In this document: one piece after another, positions 8,103 through 16,241 of the stretch | How positions within the stretch are numbered: position 1 is the stretch's first letter | Layout of the letters: the number at the start of each line of letters is the position of its first letter | Assembly: GCF_003337735.1 (NCBI RefSeq) | Contig: NZ_QPJY01000001.1 | Coordinates: 660,175 to 724,174 of the forward strand | Reading direction: 5' to 3' | Source of the DNA: Thioalbus denitrificans | GTDB taxonomy: Bacteria; Pseudomonadota; Gammaproteobacteria; DSM-26407 | DNA: 64,000 bases | Notes under the pieces: model-generated | The model's input: only the letters and a program-made list of their open reading frames with translations | What the model was told of the DNA's origin: nothing | Database searches by the model: none | Position numbers and translations under genes: made by a program

Positions 8103-8723
8103 ATGGACAGATGTTGCCGTCGGGGCCCGCTGGCAGCGGCTATCCTGCTGTGCGCCGGTATTGCCGCCGCCGATGAACCGCCCGGGGTGACCCTCGGCGC
8201 CACGGTCATCTTCAACACCAAGTGCGCCAACTGCCACGAGGGGGAGTGCAGCGGGCGGTTGAGCTTCTATGACCTGCCCAAGGAGTCGGCGGACAACCAT
8301 ATCCGCCGCTATGCCGGCAAGGTGAAAGGCCCCGTGGTGCGTCAGCTCCAGTATCTGCTGGAGCAGATGAAGACGACCTGTCGCTTCTATCCCATGCCCG
8401 TGGCCACCCCCCCGGGGCAGCGCTGGGAGGCCAGGGCCCTCGACCAGCTGGCGCTGCCCGACGGGCTGTGGCACTTCGTCCCGCTCGGCCCCCTGGGATG
8501 TGGGTCATGGCGGGTGGAAGTCACCGTGGCCACCAATGCCATCATGCGCGCCGAGATCATCGCTGCCGATTTCGACTTCATCGATGACGAGTATCTCTAC
8601 CTGCGCGCCGGCACCACCGGTGTGCTCGCCTTCGACGTGGAGCGTCCCCAGGCGCATTACCTGCGCATCGAGGCCCGGGTGCCCGTGGAACTCTCCTCCG
8701 TTGCCGTGATTCCGGCGGAGTGA
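8103..8723 (+). CDS. Periplasmic heme-c protein of unknown family
   Basis: A 206-residue protein with a signal peptide (about 1-23, ending AAADEPP) and one heme c site CANCH at residues 41-45. The following segment EGECSGRLSFYDLPKESA is not a normal cytochrome c continuation. Residues after about 110 look like a beta-rich domain (many alternating hydrophobic residues, VEVTVATNAI and LRIEARVPVELS). It sits 137 bp after nirN in the same direction, with its own upstream space, so it may be a separate unit. I do not recognise the family. A periplasmic redox partner of the nir system is possible but unproven. Confidence 0.65.
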   Translation: MDRCCRRGPLAAAILLCAGIAAADEPPGVTLGATVIFNTKCANCHEGECSGRLSFYDLPKESADNHIRRYAGKVKGPVVRQLQYLLEQMKTTCRFYPMPVATPPGQRWEARALDQLALPDGLWHFVPLGPLGCGSWRVEVTVATNAIMRAEIIAADFDFIDDEYLYLRAGTTGVLAFDVERPQAHYLRIEARVPVELSSVAVIPAE

Positions 8724-8772
8724 GGATGCCATCCGCCGTGGAGAAACCCGGATTCGACCGGCACGCCCCGCC

Positions 8773-9534
8773 ATGATCACCGTTGGCCTGCTCGGCTGCG
8801 GCAACATCGCCGGCCTCATCGCCGCCCACCGGCCGGGGAACATCCGCATCGCCGCGGTCTACGACCGTCACGTCGAGCGTGCCGACGATCTCGCCGGGCG
8901 CCTCGGCGCACTCGCCTGTCACGATTTCAATGAATTCATGGCCGCCGACTACCGGGTGGCGGTGGAGGCCGCCTCCATCGGCGCGGTGGTCGACCACGGC
9001 GAGGCCCTGCTCGACTCGGGTCGCGACCTGGTGTGCCTGAGCGTCGGGGCCCTGGCCGATACCGCCCCGCGGGAGCGGCTGGTGGCGGCGGCTCGGCGTG
9101 CGGGACGGGTGCTGCGGGTGCCGAGCGGCGCCCTGTTCGGCCTCGACAACGCCAAGGTGGGGCGGATCTCGCGGCTCACGCGGGTCCTGCTGCGCACCAC
9201 CAAGCCGCCGCGCGCGCTGGGCCTGGAAGCCGGCGCGCGGCAACTGCTGTTCCGGGGCGCGGCGGGCGAATGCATCCGCCGCTATCCGAAGAACGTCAAC
9301 GTGGCCGTGGCCCTGTCGCTGGCCACCGGCCGGGAGGCGGAAGTGGAGCTGTGGGTGGATCCGGCGGTGGAGCGCAACACTCACGAGGTGGTGCTCGAGG
9401 GCGAGTTCGGCGCGGTCGTAATCACCGTGCACAATTTGCCGAGCCCCGACAATCCCGCCACCAGCAGGCTCGCGGCGCTGTCCGTCCTCGCCCTGCTTTC
9501 GGATCTGGACAACCCGCTGGTGGTCGGTACCTGA
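8773..9534 (+). CDS. nadX: L-aspartate dehydrogenase
   Basis: A 253-residue NAD(P)-binding protein starting VGLLGCGNIAGLI, a Rossmann glycine motif, and carrying the family marker KNVNVAVALSLATG in the C-terminal half. Aspartate dehydrogenase oxidises L-aspartate to iminoaspartate, which feeds quinolinate and NAD synthesis, or runs in the opposite direction; it can replace NadB. Length matches the family. The neighbours do not include nadA or nadC, so the pathway link is from family knowledge only. Confidence 0.8.
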   Translation: MITVGLLGCGNIAGLIAAHRPGNIRIAAVYDRHVERADDLAGRLGALACHDFNEFMAADYRVAVEAASIGAVVDHGEALLDSGRDLVCLSVGALADTAPRERLVAAARRAGRVLRVPSGALFGLDNAKVGRISRLTRVLLRTTKPPRALGLEAGARQLLFRGAAGECIRRYPKNVNVAVALSLATGREAEVELWVDPAVERNTHEVVLEGEFGAVVITVHNLPSPDNPATSRLAALSVLALLSDLDNPLVVGT

Positions 9535-9614
9535 AATGCCCTGTACCTTGACCCGTCTACCGCTGCACCCTTTACCGTGCCCGCTTCCGACAACCACACG
9601 ACGAGGTGATGAGC

Positions 9615-9803
9615 ATGAGTGAGGAGGTGATGAACAAGGAGCGCTGGGTCGAGGTCTTCGTGGCCGCGGGGCTGGACGAGCCGCAGATGCGGCGCTGGCA
9701 CGCCGAGTTCGAGCGGCGCTACCCGGCCGGCCACCGGGATTTCCTCGAGTGGCTGGGCCTGCCAGCCGCCGAGGTGGCCGCAATCCGCAGCGACATCGGC
9801 TGA
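9615..9803 (+). CDS. Small protein equal to the C-terminal module of the adjacent MerR regulator
   Basis: A 62-residue protein with the core RWVEVFVAAGLDEPQMRRWH, then FERRYPAGHRDFLEWLGL. The start at 9615 was chosen because CGAGG lies 8 bp upstream; a start at 9630 preceded directly by GAGGAGG is also possible. The core aligns almost residue for residue with the last 60 residues of the MerR protein at 9858-10382. The same fold therefore exists here both alone and fused to a regulator. Conserved Trp, Arg-Arg-Trp-His and Phe-Leu-Glu positions suggest a small helical domain. Function unknown; a partner or effector-binding module is a guess. Confidence 0.75.
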   Translation: MSEEVMNKERWVEVFVAAGLDEPQMRRWHAEFERRYPAGHRDFLEWLGLPAAEVAAIRSDIG

Positions 9804-9857
9804 AAGAAGCGGGGCGGTGCCGCCCGGTGCCGCCCCGCCGTCCTCGGGAGACGACTC

Positions 9858-10382
9858 ATGTTCACCATTGGCCGGCTGGCGCGGCGGTTCGGGCTGTCCC
9901 GTGCCACGCTGCTCTACTACGACCGGATCGGATTGCTGCGTCCCGGTGCGCGCTCGAGTGCCGGCTATCGGCTCTACACCGCGGCCGACTGCCGGCGCCT
10001 GGAGCAGATCCGCCTCTACCGGGAGACGGGGCTGGCCCTGCAGGAGATTCGCCGGCTCCTCGACGCGCCGGGTGGCGCTCACCGCGGCGTGCTGGAACGG
10101 CGGCTGTTGCAGCTGAATGCAGAGATGCAGTCCCTGCGTCGCCAGCAGCGGGTTCTGCTCGGACTCCTGCGCGGTGGCGGCGCCACCCCCCCGGCGCGGG
10201 CCATGGACAAGGGGCGCTGGGTGGCCCTCCTGCGGGCCGCCGGCATGGGCGAGGCGCAGATGCGGCGCTGGCACGTGGAGTTCGAGCGCGCGGCGCCGGA
10301 GGCCCATGCCGATTTCCTCGAGTCCCTGGGCCTGGATGCCGGCGAGGTGGAGGCGATACGGGCGTCATCGCGCGCGGGGTGA
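9858..10382 (+). CDS. MerR-family regulator with an extra C-terminal module
   Basis: A 174-residue protein. Residues 1-70 are a MerR winged helix (FTIGRLARRFGLSRATLLYYDRIGLLRP), followed by a helical dimerisation segment to about 105 and a C-terminal module (about 115-170) similar to the small protein encoded just upstream. No metal-binding Cys pair is present, so it is not a standard metal-sensing MerR. It is co-oriented with the small gene (54 bp apart) and convergent with the LysR gene. Self-regulation through the upstream spacer is likely but not shown. Confidence 0.85.
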   Translation: MFTIGRLARRFGLSRATLLYYDRIGLLRPGARSSAGYRLYTAADCRRLEQIRLYRETGLALQEIRRLLDAPGGAHRGVLERRLLQLNAEMQSLRRQQRVLLGLLRGGGATPPARAMDKGRWVALLRAAGMGEAQMRRWHVEFERAAPEAHADFLESLGLDAGEVEAIRASSRAG

Positions 10383-10440
10383 TGCCGGCAGCCGTTGCGG
10401 CGGCGGTCCAGGGCGGGAGGGAGGCTCACGCGCGGTGCGG

Positions 10441-11295
10441 TCACGCCGGCGGCGGCTCCTCCGCCGCCATCTCCCGCAGTCCCCGCAGCGCCGTGTCCAG
10501 GGCCTCCGCCCGGTTGTGGAGGGGGTAGACCACGTAGGCCGGCATGGTGAATACCGGGCTGTTCGCCACCTGCCACAGCCGCCCCTGTTCCAGCAGGGGG
10601 CGGACCATGCGGGCCGGGAAGTAGGCGGAGCCGCCGTTGCGCAGCAGGTACTGCATGGCGAGCCAGCCGATGTTGGCGGTGAGTGCCGGGGGCGGGGTAT
10701 CCGGGTAGCGGGTGGTGAACTGGGCGTGGAACTCCTGGCCCCAGTCGATATGGACGTAGTCCGCATCCGGCCAGCCGCGTTCGGGCGCGGTGCCCACCAG
10801 CAGCAGCGATTCGTCGAACAGCCGCTCGGTGCCGAGCCCCGGCCGGCTCTCGGGGGTGTACATGACTCCGATGTCGACGGTGCCCTGCACCAGCCCCTGG
10901 ATCATCTCCTCCTCCATGCCGATCTCCATGCGCAGGGAGATGTCCGGCGCCATGCGCCGCATCCACTGCGCCCAGCGCGGCAGGAAGCCCTCCCACAGGG
11001 CGATGCGTCCCGCCAGGGTCAGGCTGCCGCGGAAGCCCGCCGGGAGGCCCACTTCGTGACAGGCCTGCTCGAGGGTCTGCACCAGGGCCTTGGCGTGGCG
11101 CAGGAAACGCTGCCCGGCGGGGGTGAGCTCGGCGCCGCCCCGGCCACGCTGGAACAGCCGTGCCCCGAACCGGTTTTCCAGCGCCTGGATGCGCGCGCTG
11201 ACCGTGGACTGGGTGACGTGCAGGCGGGCGGCGGCGCCGACGAAGTTGCCGGCGGCAGCCACGGCGAGGAAGGTGCGGGCGAACTCGATGTCCAT
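10441..11295 (-). CDS. LysR-family transcriptional regulator
   Basis: A 284-residue protein with the N-terminal LysR helix-turn-helix (FARTFLAVAAAGNFVGAAAR, then LHVTQSTVSARIQALE) and a C-terminal effector-binding domain. It is transcribed divergently from the DsrC-like gene with 141 bp between the starts, an arrangement in which LysR proteins usually control the divergent gene. The operon target is therefore likely the DsrC-like gene; the inducer is unknown. Confidence 0.9.
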   Translation of the reverse strand: MDIEFARTFLAVAAAGNFVGAAARLHVTQSTVSARIQALENRFGARLFQRGRGGAELTPAGQRFLRHAKALVQTLEQACHEVGLPAGFRGSLTLAGRIALWEGFLPRWAQWMRRMAPDISLRMEIGMEEEMIQGLVQGTVDIGVMYTPESRPGLGTERLFDESLLLVGTAPERGWPDADYVHIDWGQEFHAQFTTRYPDTPPPALTANIGWLAMQYLLRNGGSAYFPARMVRPLLEQGRLWQVANSPVFTMPAYVVYPLHNRAEALDTALRGLREMAAEEPPPA

Positions 11296-11317
11296 GGCGG
11301 CTTCTCACTTGTATCGT

Positions 11318-11350
11318 ATATTCCGATATTAAAATACAAAAGATATCGTT
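11318..11350. promoter_or_regulatory. Divergent LysR/dsrC-like promoter region with inverted CGATAT
   Basis: An A/T-rich island in otherwise GC-rich DNA contains CGATAT at 11324-11329 and its reverse complement ATATCG at 11343-11348, separated by 13 bp. The size and dyad symmetry fit a LysR-type operator lying between the two divergent genes. Confidence 0.45.
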
Positions 11351-11436
11351 TGTCCGATGAAAGTGCCGATCCTACCCTGTGCCCAATGAATCACCGGCGG
11401 ATGGTTGCCGGTCGGACAGAGCGAGGAGGGTTGAAG

Positions 11437-11775
11437 ATGATTGCGGATACCAGCGGAAACACGGTCGTCACCGACGACGAGGGCTACCTGGTGGACCCGG
11501 CCGCCTGGGACGAGACGGTGGCCAGGCAGCTTGCGGACCAGGAGCGGGTGGATCTGACGGACGAGCACTGGCAGGTGCTCCGCTTCATGCGCGGCTACTA
11601 CGAGGAACACCGGATTATACCGGACGCCCGTTTCGTCATGCGCTTCCTGGCCGATGAGCTGGGTTACGGCCGCAAGGCGCAGAACTACCTGTTCAAGCTC
11701 TTCCCCTACGGCTACGTGAAGCAGGCCTGCAGGATCGCCGGGATGAAGCGCCCGCGCGCCTGGAGCACCGGCTGA
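11437..11775 (+). CDS. DsrC/TusE-family sulfur relay protein lacking the terminal cysteine
   Basis: A 112-residue protein of the DsrC/TusE family (DEGYLVDPAAWDETVARQLA, LTDEHWQVLRFMRGYY, NYLFKLFPYGYVKQACRIAG). In DsrC two cysteines carry the sulfur: CysB (here Cys98) and CysA 11 residues later as the penultimate residue. Here position 109 is Trp and the tail ends STG, so CysA is missing while CysB remains. It therefore differs from DsrC (both), TusE (CysA only) and the cysteine-free homologues. GCGAGGAGGG precedes the ATG. It is divergent from a LysR gene. A regulatory or sulfur-carrier role is inference. Confidence 0.88.
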   Translation: MIADTSGNTVVTDDEGYLVDPAAWDETVARQLADQERVDLTDEHWQVLRFMRGYYEEHRIIPDARFVMRFLADELGYGRKAQNYLFKLFPYGYVKQACRIAGMKRPRAWSTG

Positions 11776-11989
11776 CCTGCCGGGCCCTCGGGGGCAGGCC
11801 GCACAGGCAATCGGCGCCTGCCAGGCCGGGACATCCGGATGAACCGGCACTCCCCCAGGCGGCGGGTGAGGTTCGGTTGCACGAGGCGGTCGCGCGGAGA
11901 TCCAGCGCCGGGCCGGATTGAACCGGCGGCGGTCCGCTGTTGTCGATCCAGCCAGGGCCCTCGCCATTTTCCAGTGCGCAGGGGCGGGT

Positions 11990-12030
11990 CCGGCGCAAGG
12001 CCCGGGGGCATTCCCAGGGCCTTGCGCCGG
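11990..12030. repeat. Perfect 14-bp inverted repeat upstream of transaldolase
   Basis: CCGGCGCAAGGCCC at 11990-12003 is the exact reverse complement of 12017-12030, with a 13-bp spacer. No T-run follows. The 284-bp gap 11776-12059 otherwise shows no gene. The hairpin would lie 30 bp before the transaldolase start and could act in its leader. Confidence 0.7.
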
Positions 12031-12059
12031 CAGGACGACCACAACTCCAGGGAGACCGC

Positions 12060-13130
12060 ATGGGCGCCACCCAGAAGCTGCGCGAGATCGGGCAGAGCCT
12101 ATGGCTCGACAACATCACCCGCGGGCTGCTGACCCGCGGCACCCTGCGGCGCTACCGCGACGAACTCGGGGTGACGGGCCTGACCTCCAATCCCACGATT
12201 TTCGACCACGCAATCCGCAACGCCGACTTCTATGACGAGGCCATCGGCCGGGAGCGCGCCGCCGGCAGGTCCGGCGAGGCGCTGTTCTTCGCCCTGGCCC
12301 TGGAGGATCTGGGGCGGGCCGCGGACCTTTTCCGCCCGGTGCATGACGCCACCGGCGGGGTGGACGGCTGGGTATCGCTGGAGGTCTCGCCGCTGCTGGC
12401 GGACGATACCGCCGGGACCGTTGCCGCGGCGGCCGCGCTCCATGCCCGGGGCGGGCGGCCCAATCTCTTCATCAAGATTCCAGGCACTCCCGCCGGCATT
12501 CCCGCCATCGAGGAGGCGATCTTCGCCGGAGTGCCGGTGAACGTCACGCTGCTCTTCTCCCGCGAGCACTACCTGGCGGCGGCCGAGGCCTACCTGCGCG
12601 GGATCGAGCGGCGCATCGATGCCGGTCTCGATCCGCGGGTGGGTTCCGTCGCCTCGCTGTTCGTCAGCCGCTGGGACGTGGCGGTGCAGGAGGAGGCGCC
12701 CGCCGGTCTGCGCAACCGCCTCGGCATCGCCGTCGCCAGGCGCACCTACGGGGCCTACCGCGAACTGCTCGCCTCACCGCGCTGGGACCGGCTGGCCGCG
12801 GCCGGCGCCCGACCCCAGCGCCTGCTCTGGGCCAGCACCGGCACCAAGGACCCCGGGGCCCCGGAGACCCTTTACGTGGAGGCGCTAGCGGCACCGGACA
12901 CCATCAACACCCTGCCCGAAAAGACCCTGCTCGCCTTCGCCGAAGGGGGGGCGGTGAATGCCGTACTGCCGGAGGACGGTGGCGATGCCGAGGCGGTGCT
13001 GGCCGAATTCGCGCGCACCGGCATCGACGCCGCCGCACTGTCCGAACGGCTGCAGCGGGAGGGCGCCCGGGCCTTCGTGAAATCCTGGAACGCCCTGCTG
13101 GCCCTGCTTGGGGAGAGGGCGCCGACGTGA
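12060..13130 (+). CDS. tal: Transaldolase
   Basis: A 356-residue TIM-barrel enzyme of the longer bacterial transaldolase group: TGLTSNPTIFDHAI near the N terminus, WVSLEVSPLLADDT, then NLFIKIPGT with the Schiff-base lysine. It transfers dihydroxyacetone units between sedoheptulose-7-phosphate and glyceraldehyde-3-phosphate in the pentose phosphate pathway. The ATG at 12060 follows CAGGGAGACC. No other pentose phosphate gene is adjacent; in related organisms this type can be fused or adjacent to glucose-6-phosphate isomerase, which is not seen here. Confidence 0.93.
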   Translation: MGATQKLREIGQSLWLDNITRGLLTRGTLRRYRDELGVTGLTSNPTIFDHAIRNADFYDEAIGRERAAGRSGEALFFALALEDLGRAADLFRPVHDATGGVDGWVSLEVSPLLADDTAGTVAAAAALHARGGRPNLFIKIPGTPAGIPAIEEAIFAGVPVNVTLLFSREHYLAAAEAYLRGIERRIDAGLDPRVGSVASLFVSRWDVAVQEEAPAGLRNRLGIAVARRTYGAYRELLASPRWDRLAAAGARPQRLLWASTGTKDPGAPETLYVEALAAPDTINTLPEKTLLAFAEGGAVNAVLPEDGGDAEAVLAEFARTGIDAAALSERLQREGARAFVKSWNALLALLGERAPT

Positions 13131-13279
13131 TCGGGACGCCGGGCTCGCGCTGAGGGTGGCTGCGTCCGGAACCGGGGATCGCCGCCGGCGCCGCCCCGGG
13201 CCCGGGCCTGGTGACGTTGCCCCATGACCGGGCACGGTCCGGTCCCGACGCAATCCACGTTCGATCCCGGAAGTGTCCC

Positions 13280-13720
13280 TTACTCGCCCTTGCCGGTGAA
13301 GCGGACGATGCGGCGGCGGTCCTTCTTGCTCGGGCGGTGTGCCGGTGCCGGCGCCGAGGCCGCCAGGAAGCGGCGCTGCTCGGCCAGCGCCTCGCGGGCG
13401 GCGATGCTCTCCGGGGTCTCCTCGTAGAGCTGCCGGGCGCGGCTGGCCGGGCCGCGGCGCTCGTCCAGCCCGCGCACCACCAGCGTCCGCCGGCAGGGGT
13501 CCTGGGTCACCTCGATGGTGGCGCCCTCCTGCACCAGCCGGCCCGGCTTGCTGCGCTCGCCGTTGTAGTGGACCTTGCCGCCCTCGATGGCTTCCTGGGC
13601 CAGGGCCCGGGTCTTGAAGAAGCGGGCCGCCCACAGCCACTTGTCCAGGCGCACCCTCTCCGGCGCCGGGCCGGCGGGGGCATGGTCGTGTTTCCTCTGG
13701 TGGATCTTCTGGCGGGGCAT
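13280..13720 (-). CDS. hslR: S4-domain RNA-binding protein, Hsp15-like
   Basis: A 146-residue protein with an S4 RNA-binding domain from about residue 22 (VRLDKWLWAARFFKTRALAQ) and a basic C-terminal tail. This matches the Hsp15/HslR family, which binds stalled 50S subunits carrying nascent chains. It is followed upstream by an octamer repeat (13726-13759) just before its start, which leaves a weak ribosome-binding site. It is in the same direction as the ABC exporter gene but separated by about 100 bp. Confidence 0.85.
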   Translation of the reverse strand: MPRQKIHQRKHDHAPAGPAPERVRLDKWLWAARFFKTRALAQEAIEGGKVHYNGERSKPGRLVQEGATIEVTQDPCRRTLVVRGLDERRGPASRARQLYEETPESIAAREALAEQRRFLAASAPAPAHRPSKKDRRRIVRFTGKGE

Positions 13721-13725
13721 GGTTT

Positions 13726-13759
13726 CGTGAATGCGTGAATGCGTGAATGCGTGAATGCG
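13726..13759. repeat. GCGTGAAT octamer tandem repeat, about four copies
   Basis: About four copies of the 8-bp unit GCGTGAAT directly abut the start of the S4 gene. The same octamer builds a much longer array at 31546-31656. Confidence 0.9.
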
Positions 13760-13821
13760 ACGTGGTGGTGGGGCTTTCCCGCCCCGGCGTTCGTTCTCCA
13801 GGCGGGTTTCGATCGGCCCCG

Positions 13822-15702
13822 CTACTCCTGGACCTTGCCGTAGAGGCGGGCGTAGAGGCCGTCGGCGCGGATGAGCTCGTCGTGGTGGCCCTCCTCGATG
13901 ATGTGTCCGGCGTCGAAGACATAGACCCGGTCGGCCTGCCTCACCGCGCTCAGGCGGTGGGCGATGATGAGGGTGGTGCGCCCGGCCAGGTACTCCCGCA
14001 GGGCCGCATGCAGACGCGTTTCGGTCTCGGTGTCGAGCGCCGAGGTGGCCTCGTCCAGGATCACCACCTTCGGATCGGTGAGCACCATCCGCGCCACCGC
14101 CAGGCGCTGGCGCTGGCCGCCGGAGAGGCGCACGCCCTGGCGCCCCACCTGGGTGTCGAGCCCGGCCGGCAGCCGCTCCACGAGCGCCCTGAGCTGCGCC
14201 ACCTCCAGCGCCCGCCACAGGGCGGCGTCGGACGCCTCGCGCCCGAGGGTGAGGTTCATGCGCACCGTGTCGTTGAAGATGGCCGGGTGCTGCAGGACCG
14301 TGGCCACGTTCTCGCGCACCACCTCCAGCCCGATCTCGGTCACCGGCACGCCGTCGAAGCAGACCCGCCCGGCGGTGGGGGTGTAGAGCCCCAGCAGCAC
14401 CTGCACCAGGGTGGTCTTGCCGCCACCGCTGGCGCCCACCAGCGCCACCTTCTCGCCCGGGGCGATGGCGAGCGTGACGCCGTCCAGCACCGGCGGGCCG
14501 TCGCCGTAGGCGAAGCTGACGTTCTCCAGCCGCACCGCGGTGGTGAGCTTGCCGCTGAAGGGGTCGCGCAGGTGGGGATAGTGGGGCTCCTCGTGGAGGT
14601 CGAACAGGCGGTTGATGCGCCCCAGGGCCCCGGAAGCGGCGCTGTGGGCGTACTGGATGCCGAGCACCTCCTGCACCGGCCCCATCATGAACCAGAGGTA
14701 GCCGAACACCGCCATCATCTCGCCCACGCTGAGGCCCGAGAACAGCACCATCAGCATCGACAGCGCCCGGAACACGTCGAAGCCGAACAGGAACACCACG
14801 AAGGAGAGGCGGGTCGCCGCCTCGCTCTTCCAGGTGTAGGCCGCCGCGCGGTCGCGGATGGCGCGGGCGCGGCGGTCCACCAGCCCCAGGTAGTAGCGCT
14901 CCCGGTTGGCCGCGCGCACCTGCTGGATGGCGTCGAGGGTCTCGGTGAGGCACTCCTGGAACAGCTCGAAGGCGCTGTTCTCGCGCTTCTTGAGCTGCTT
15001 CACCCGCCGGCCCATGAGGGTGGTCAGGTAGATCACCAGCGGGTTCAGGAACAGGATGAACAGCGCCAGCTGCCAGTGCATCCACAGCAGGATGGCGGCG
15101 GTGCCGGTCAGGGTCAGGACCGCCACCAGGAACTTGCTCAGGCCGGTGCCGAGAAACTGGTCGATGGCCTCCACGTCGGTGACGAAGTGGGAGGCGACGG
15201 TGCCGCTGCCGAGGATCTCGTACTCCGCCATGGAGACCCGCTGGAGTCGGCCGAGCAGGTCGCGGCGGATGCGGTAGGTGATGTCCTTGGCCATCACCGC
15301 GAACTGGCGCATCTGCCACACGCCCAGCCCCAGGGCGGCGACGCGCAGGACCAGCGTGAGGGCGAGGACGGCGCCGATATAGAGCAGCGGTCCGTGCCAG
15401 GCGGCGGGAAAGAGACGGTCCATGAACGCCACCGCCGCCCCCGGTTTTCCCAGCAGGACCTCGTCCACCAGCAGCGGCATCAGCAGCGGGATGGGAACGC
15501 TCGCCAGGGTGCCGAGAACGGCGATGAGGTTGGCCAGTATCAGCTCGCGCCGGTGGGACAGCACCAGCTCGCGGATCCGCGCCCACGAATAGGGCGTTCC
15601 CTCCGTCGCGGCCGGTACGGGCGGCGGGGCGGGGAAGGGGCGGATGTCGGCGCGGGTGGTCTCCAAGGTTTCGTTCCGGCTGCGGTGGGCGTGTGGGCCC
15701 AT
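13822..15702 (-). CDS. ABC exporter, fused permease and ATPase (MsbA/multidrug type)
   Basis: A 626-residue half-transporter: N-terminal six-helix export domain (about 55-340) and C-terminal ATPase with Walker A GASGGGKTT, signature LSGGQRQRLAV and Walker B VVILDEATSALD. It probably works as a homodimer in the inner membrane; substrate unknown (lipid, drug or peptide). Start 15702 (MGPHAHR) was preferred to an in-frame ATG 14 codons earlier. No partner exporter subunit is adjacent. Confidence 0.88.
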   Translation of the reverse strand: MGPHAHRSRNETLETTRADIRPFPAPPPVPAATEGTPYSWARIRELVLSHRRELILANLIAVLGTLASVPIPLLMPLLVDEVLLGKPGAAVAFMDRLFPAAWHGPLLYIGAVLALTLVLRVAALGLGVWQMRQFAVMAKDITYRIRRDLLGRLQRVSMAEYEILGSGTVASHFVTDVEAIDQFLGTGLSKFLVAVLTLTGTAAILLWMHWQLALFILFLNPLVIYLTTLMGRRVKQLKKRENSAFELFQECLTETLDAIQQVRAANRERYYLGLVDRRARAIRDRAAAYTWKSEAATRLSFVVFLFGFDVFRALSMLMVLFSGLSVGEMMAVFGYLWFMMGPVQEVLGIQYAHSAASGALGRINRLFDLHEEPHYPHLRDPFSGKLTTAVRLENVSFAYGDGPPVLDGVTLAIAPGEKVALVGASGGGKTTLVQVLLGLYTPTAGRVCFDGVPVTEIGLEVVRENVATVLQHPAIFNDTVRMNLTLGREASDAALWRALEVAQLRALVERLPAGLDTQVGRQGVRLSGGQRQRLAVARMVLTDPKVVILDEATSALDTETETRLHAALREYLAGRTTLIIAHRLSAVRQADRVYVFDAGHIIEEGHHDELIRADGLYARLYGKVQE

Positions 15703-15827
15703 TCTACCCCCGTCGGTTCCCCGTTGCCGTCCTGGCGGCTTCACGCCCGCGCCCGGCCGGCGGCGGCCGGGGCTTGGCAGCGGCGGCGGGATGTGTCAGC
15801 GTGGGCGGAAGAGGAACGGGAGCGCCG

Positions 15828-16241
15828 ATGAACCGGAAACAGACCAGAACCAGCCCGCTGGTGCCGGCCGGGGAGATGACCGCGGAGAACAAGTGCGGCT
15901 TCTGCCACGGCAGCAAGTGCTGCACCTACATCACCCAGCACATGGAGACGCCGCGCTCGAAGAAGGACTTCGAGTTCCTGCTCTGGCAGATCTCCCACCG
16001 GGGCGTGCAGGCCTACAAGGACGAGGACGGCTGGTACCTGCTCATCAACACCCCCTGCACCCACCTGGAGCCGGACGGGCGCTGCGGCATCTACGCCAGC
16101 CGTCCGCAGATCTGCCGCGACTACTCCAACGATTTCTGCGAGTACGACGCGCCGGCGGAGGAGGGGTTCGAGCTCTTCTTCGACGGCTACGAGGCGCTGC
16201 TCGCCTACTGCCGCAAACGCTTCAGGCGCTGGGGGGCATGA
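15828..16241 (+). CDS. YkgJ-family cysteine-cluster protein
   Basis: A 137-residue protein rich in cysteine: CGFCHGSKCC near residues 23-32, then CTHL, CGIY, CRDYSNDFC and a late Cys. This pattern belongs to the CxxCxxCC (YkgJ) family, thought to bind zinc or an iron-sulfur cluster; its function is not settled. It runs convergent with yrfG and overlaps its 3' end by 20 bp. Confidence 0.88.
   Translation: MNRKQTRTSPLVPAGEMTAENKCGFCHGSKCCTYITQHMETPRSKKDFEFLLWQISHRGVQAYKDEDGWYLLINTPCTHLEPDGRCGIYASRPQICRDYSNDFCEYDAPAEEGFELFFDGYEALLAYCRKRFRRWGA

Noticed and set aside
13747-15831. A 694-codon open frame antisense to the ABC exporter
   Set aside because: Composition (Gln/His/Arg/Gly-rich) and complete overlap with a gene with all ABC motifs mark it as a shadow frame.
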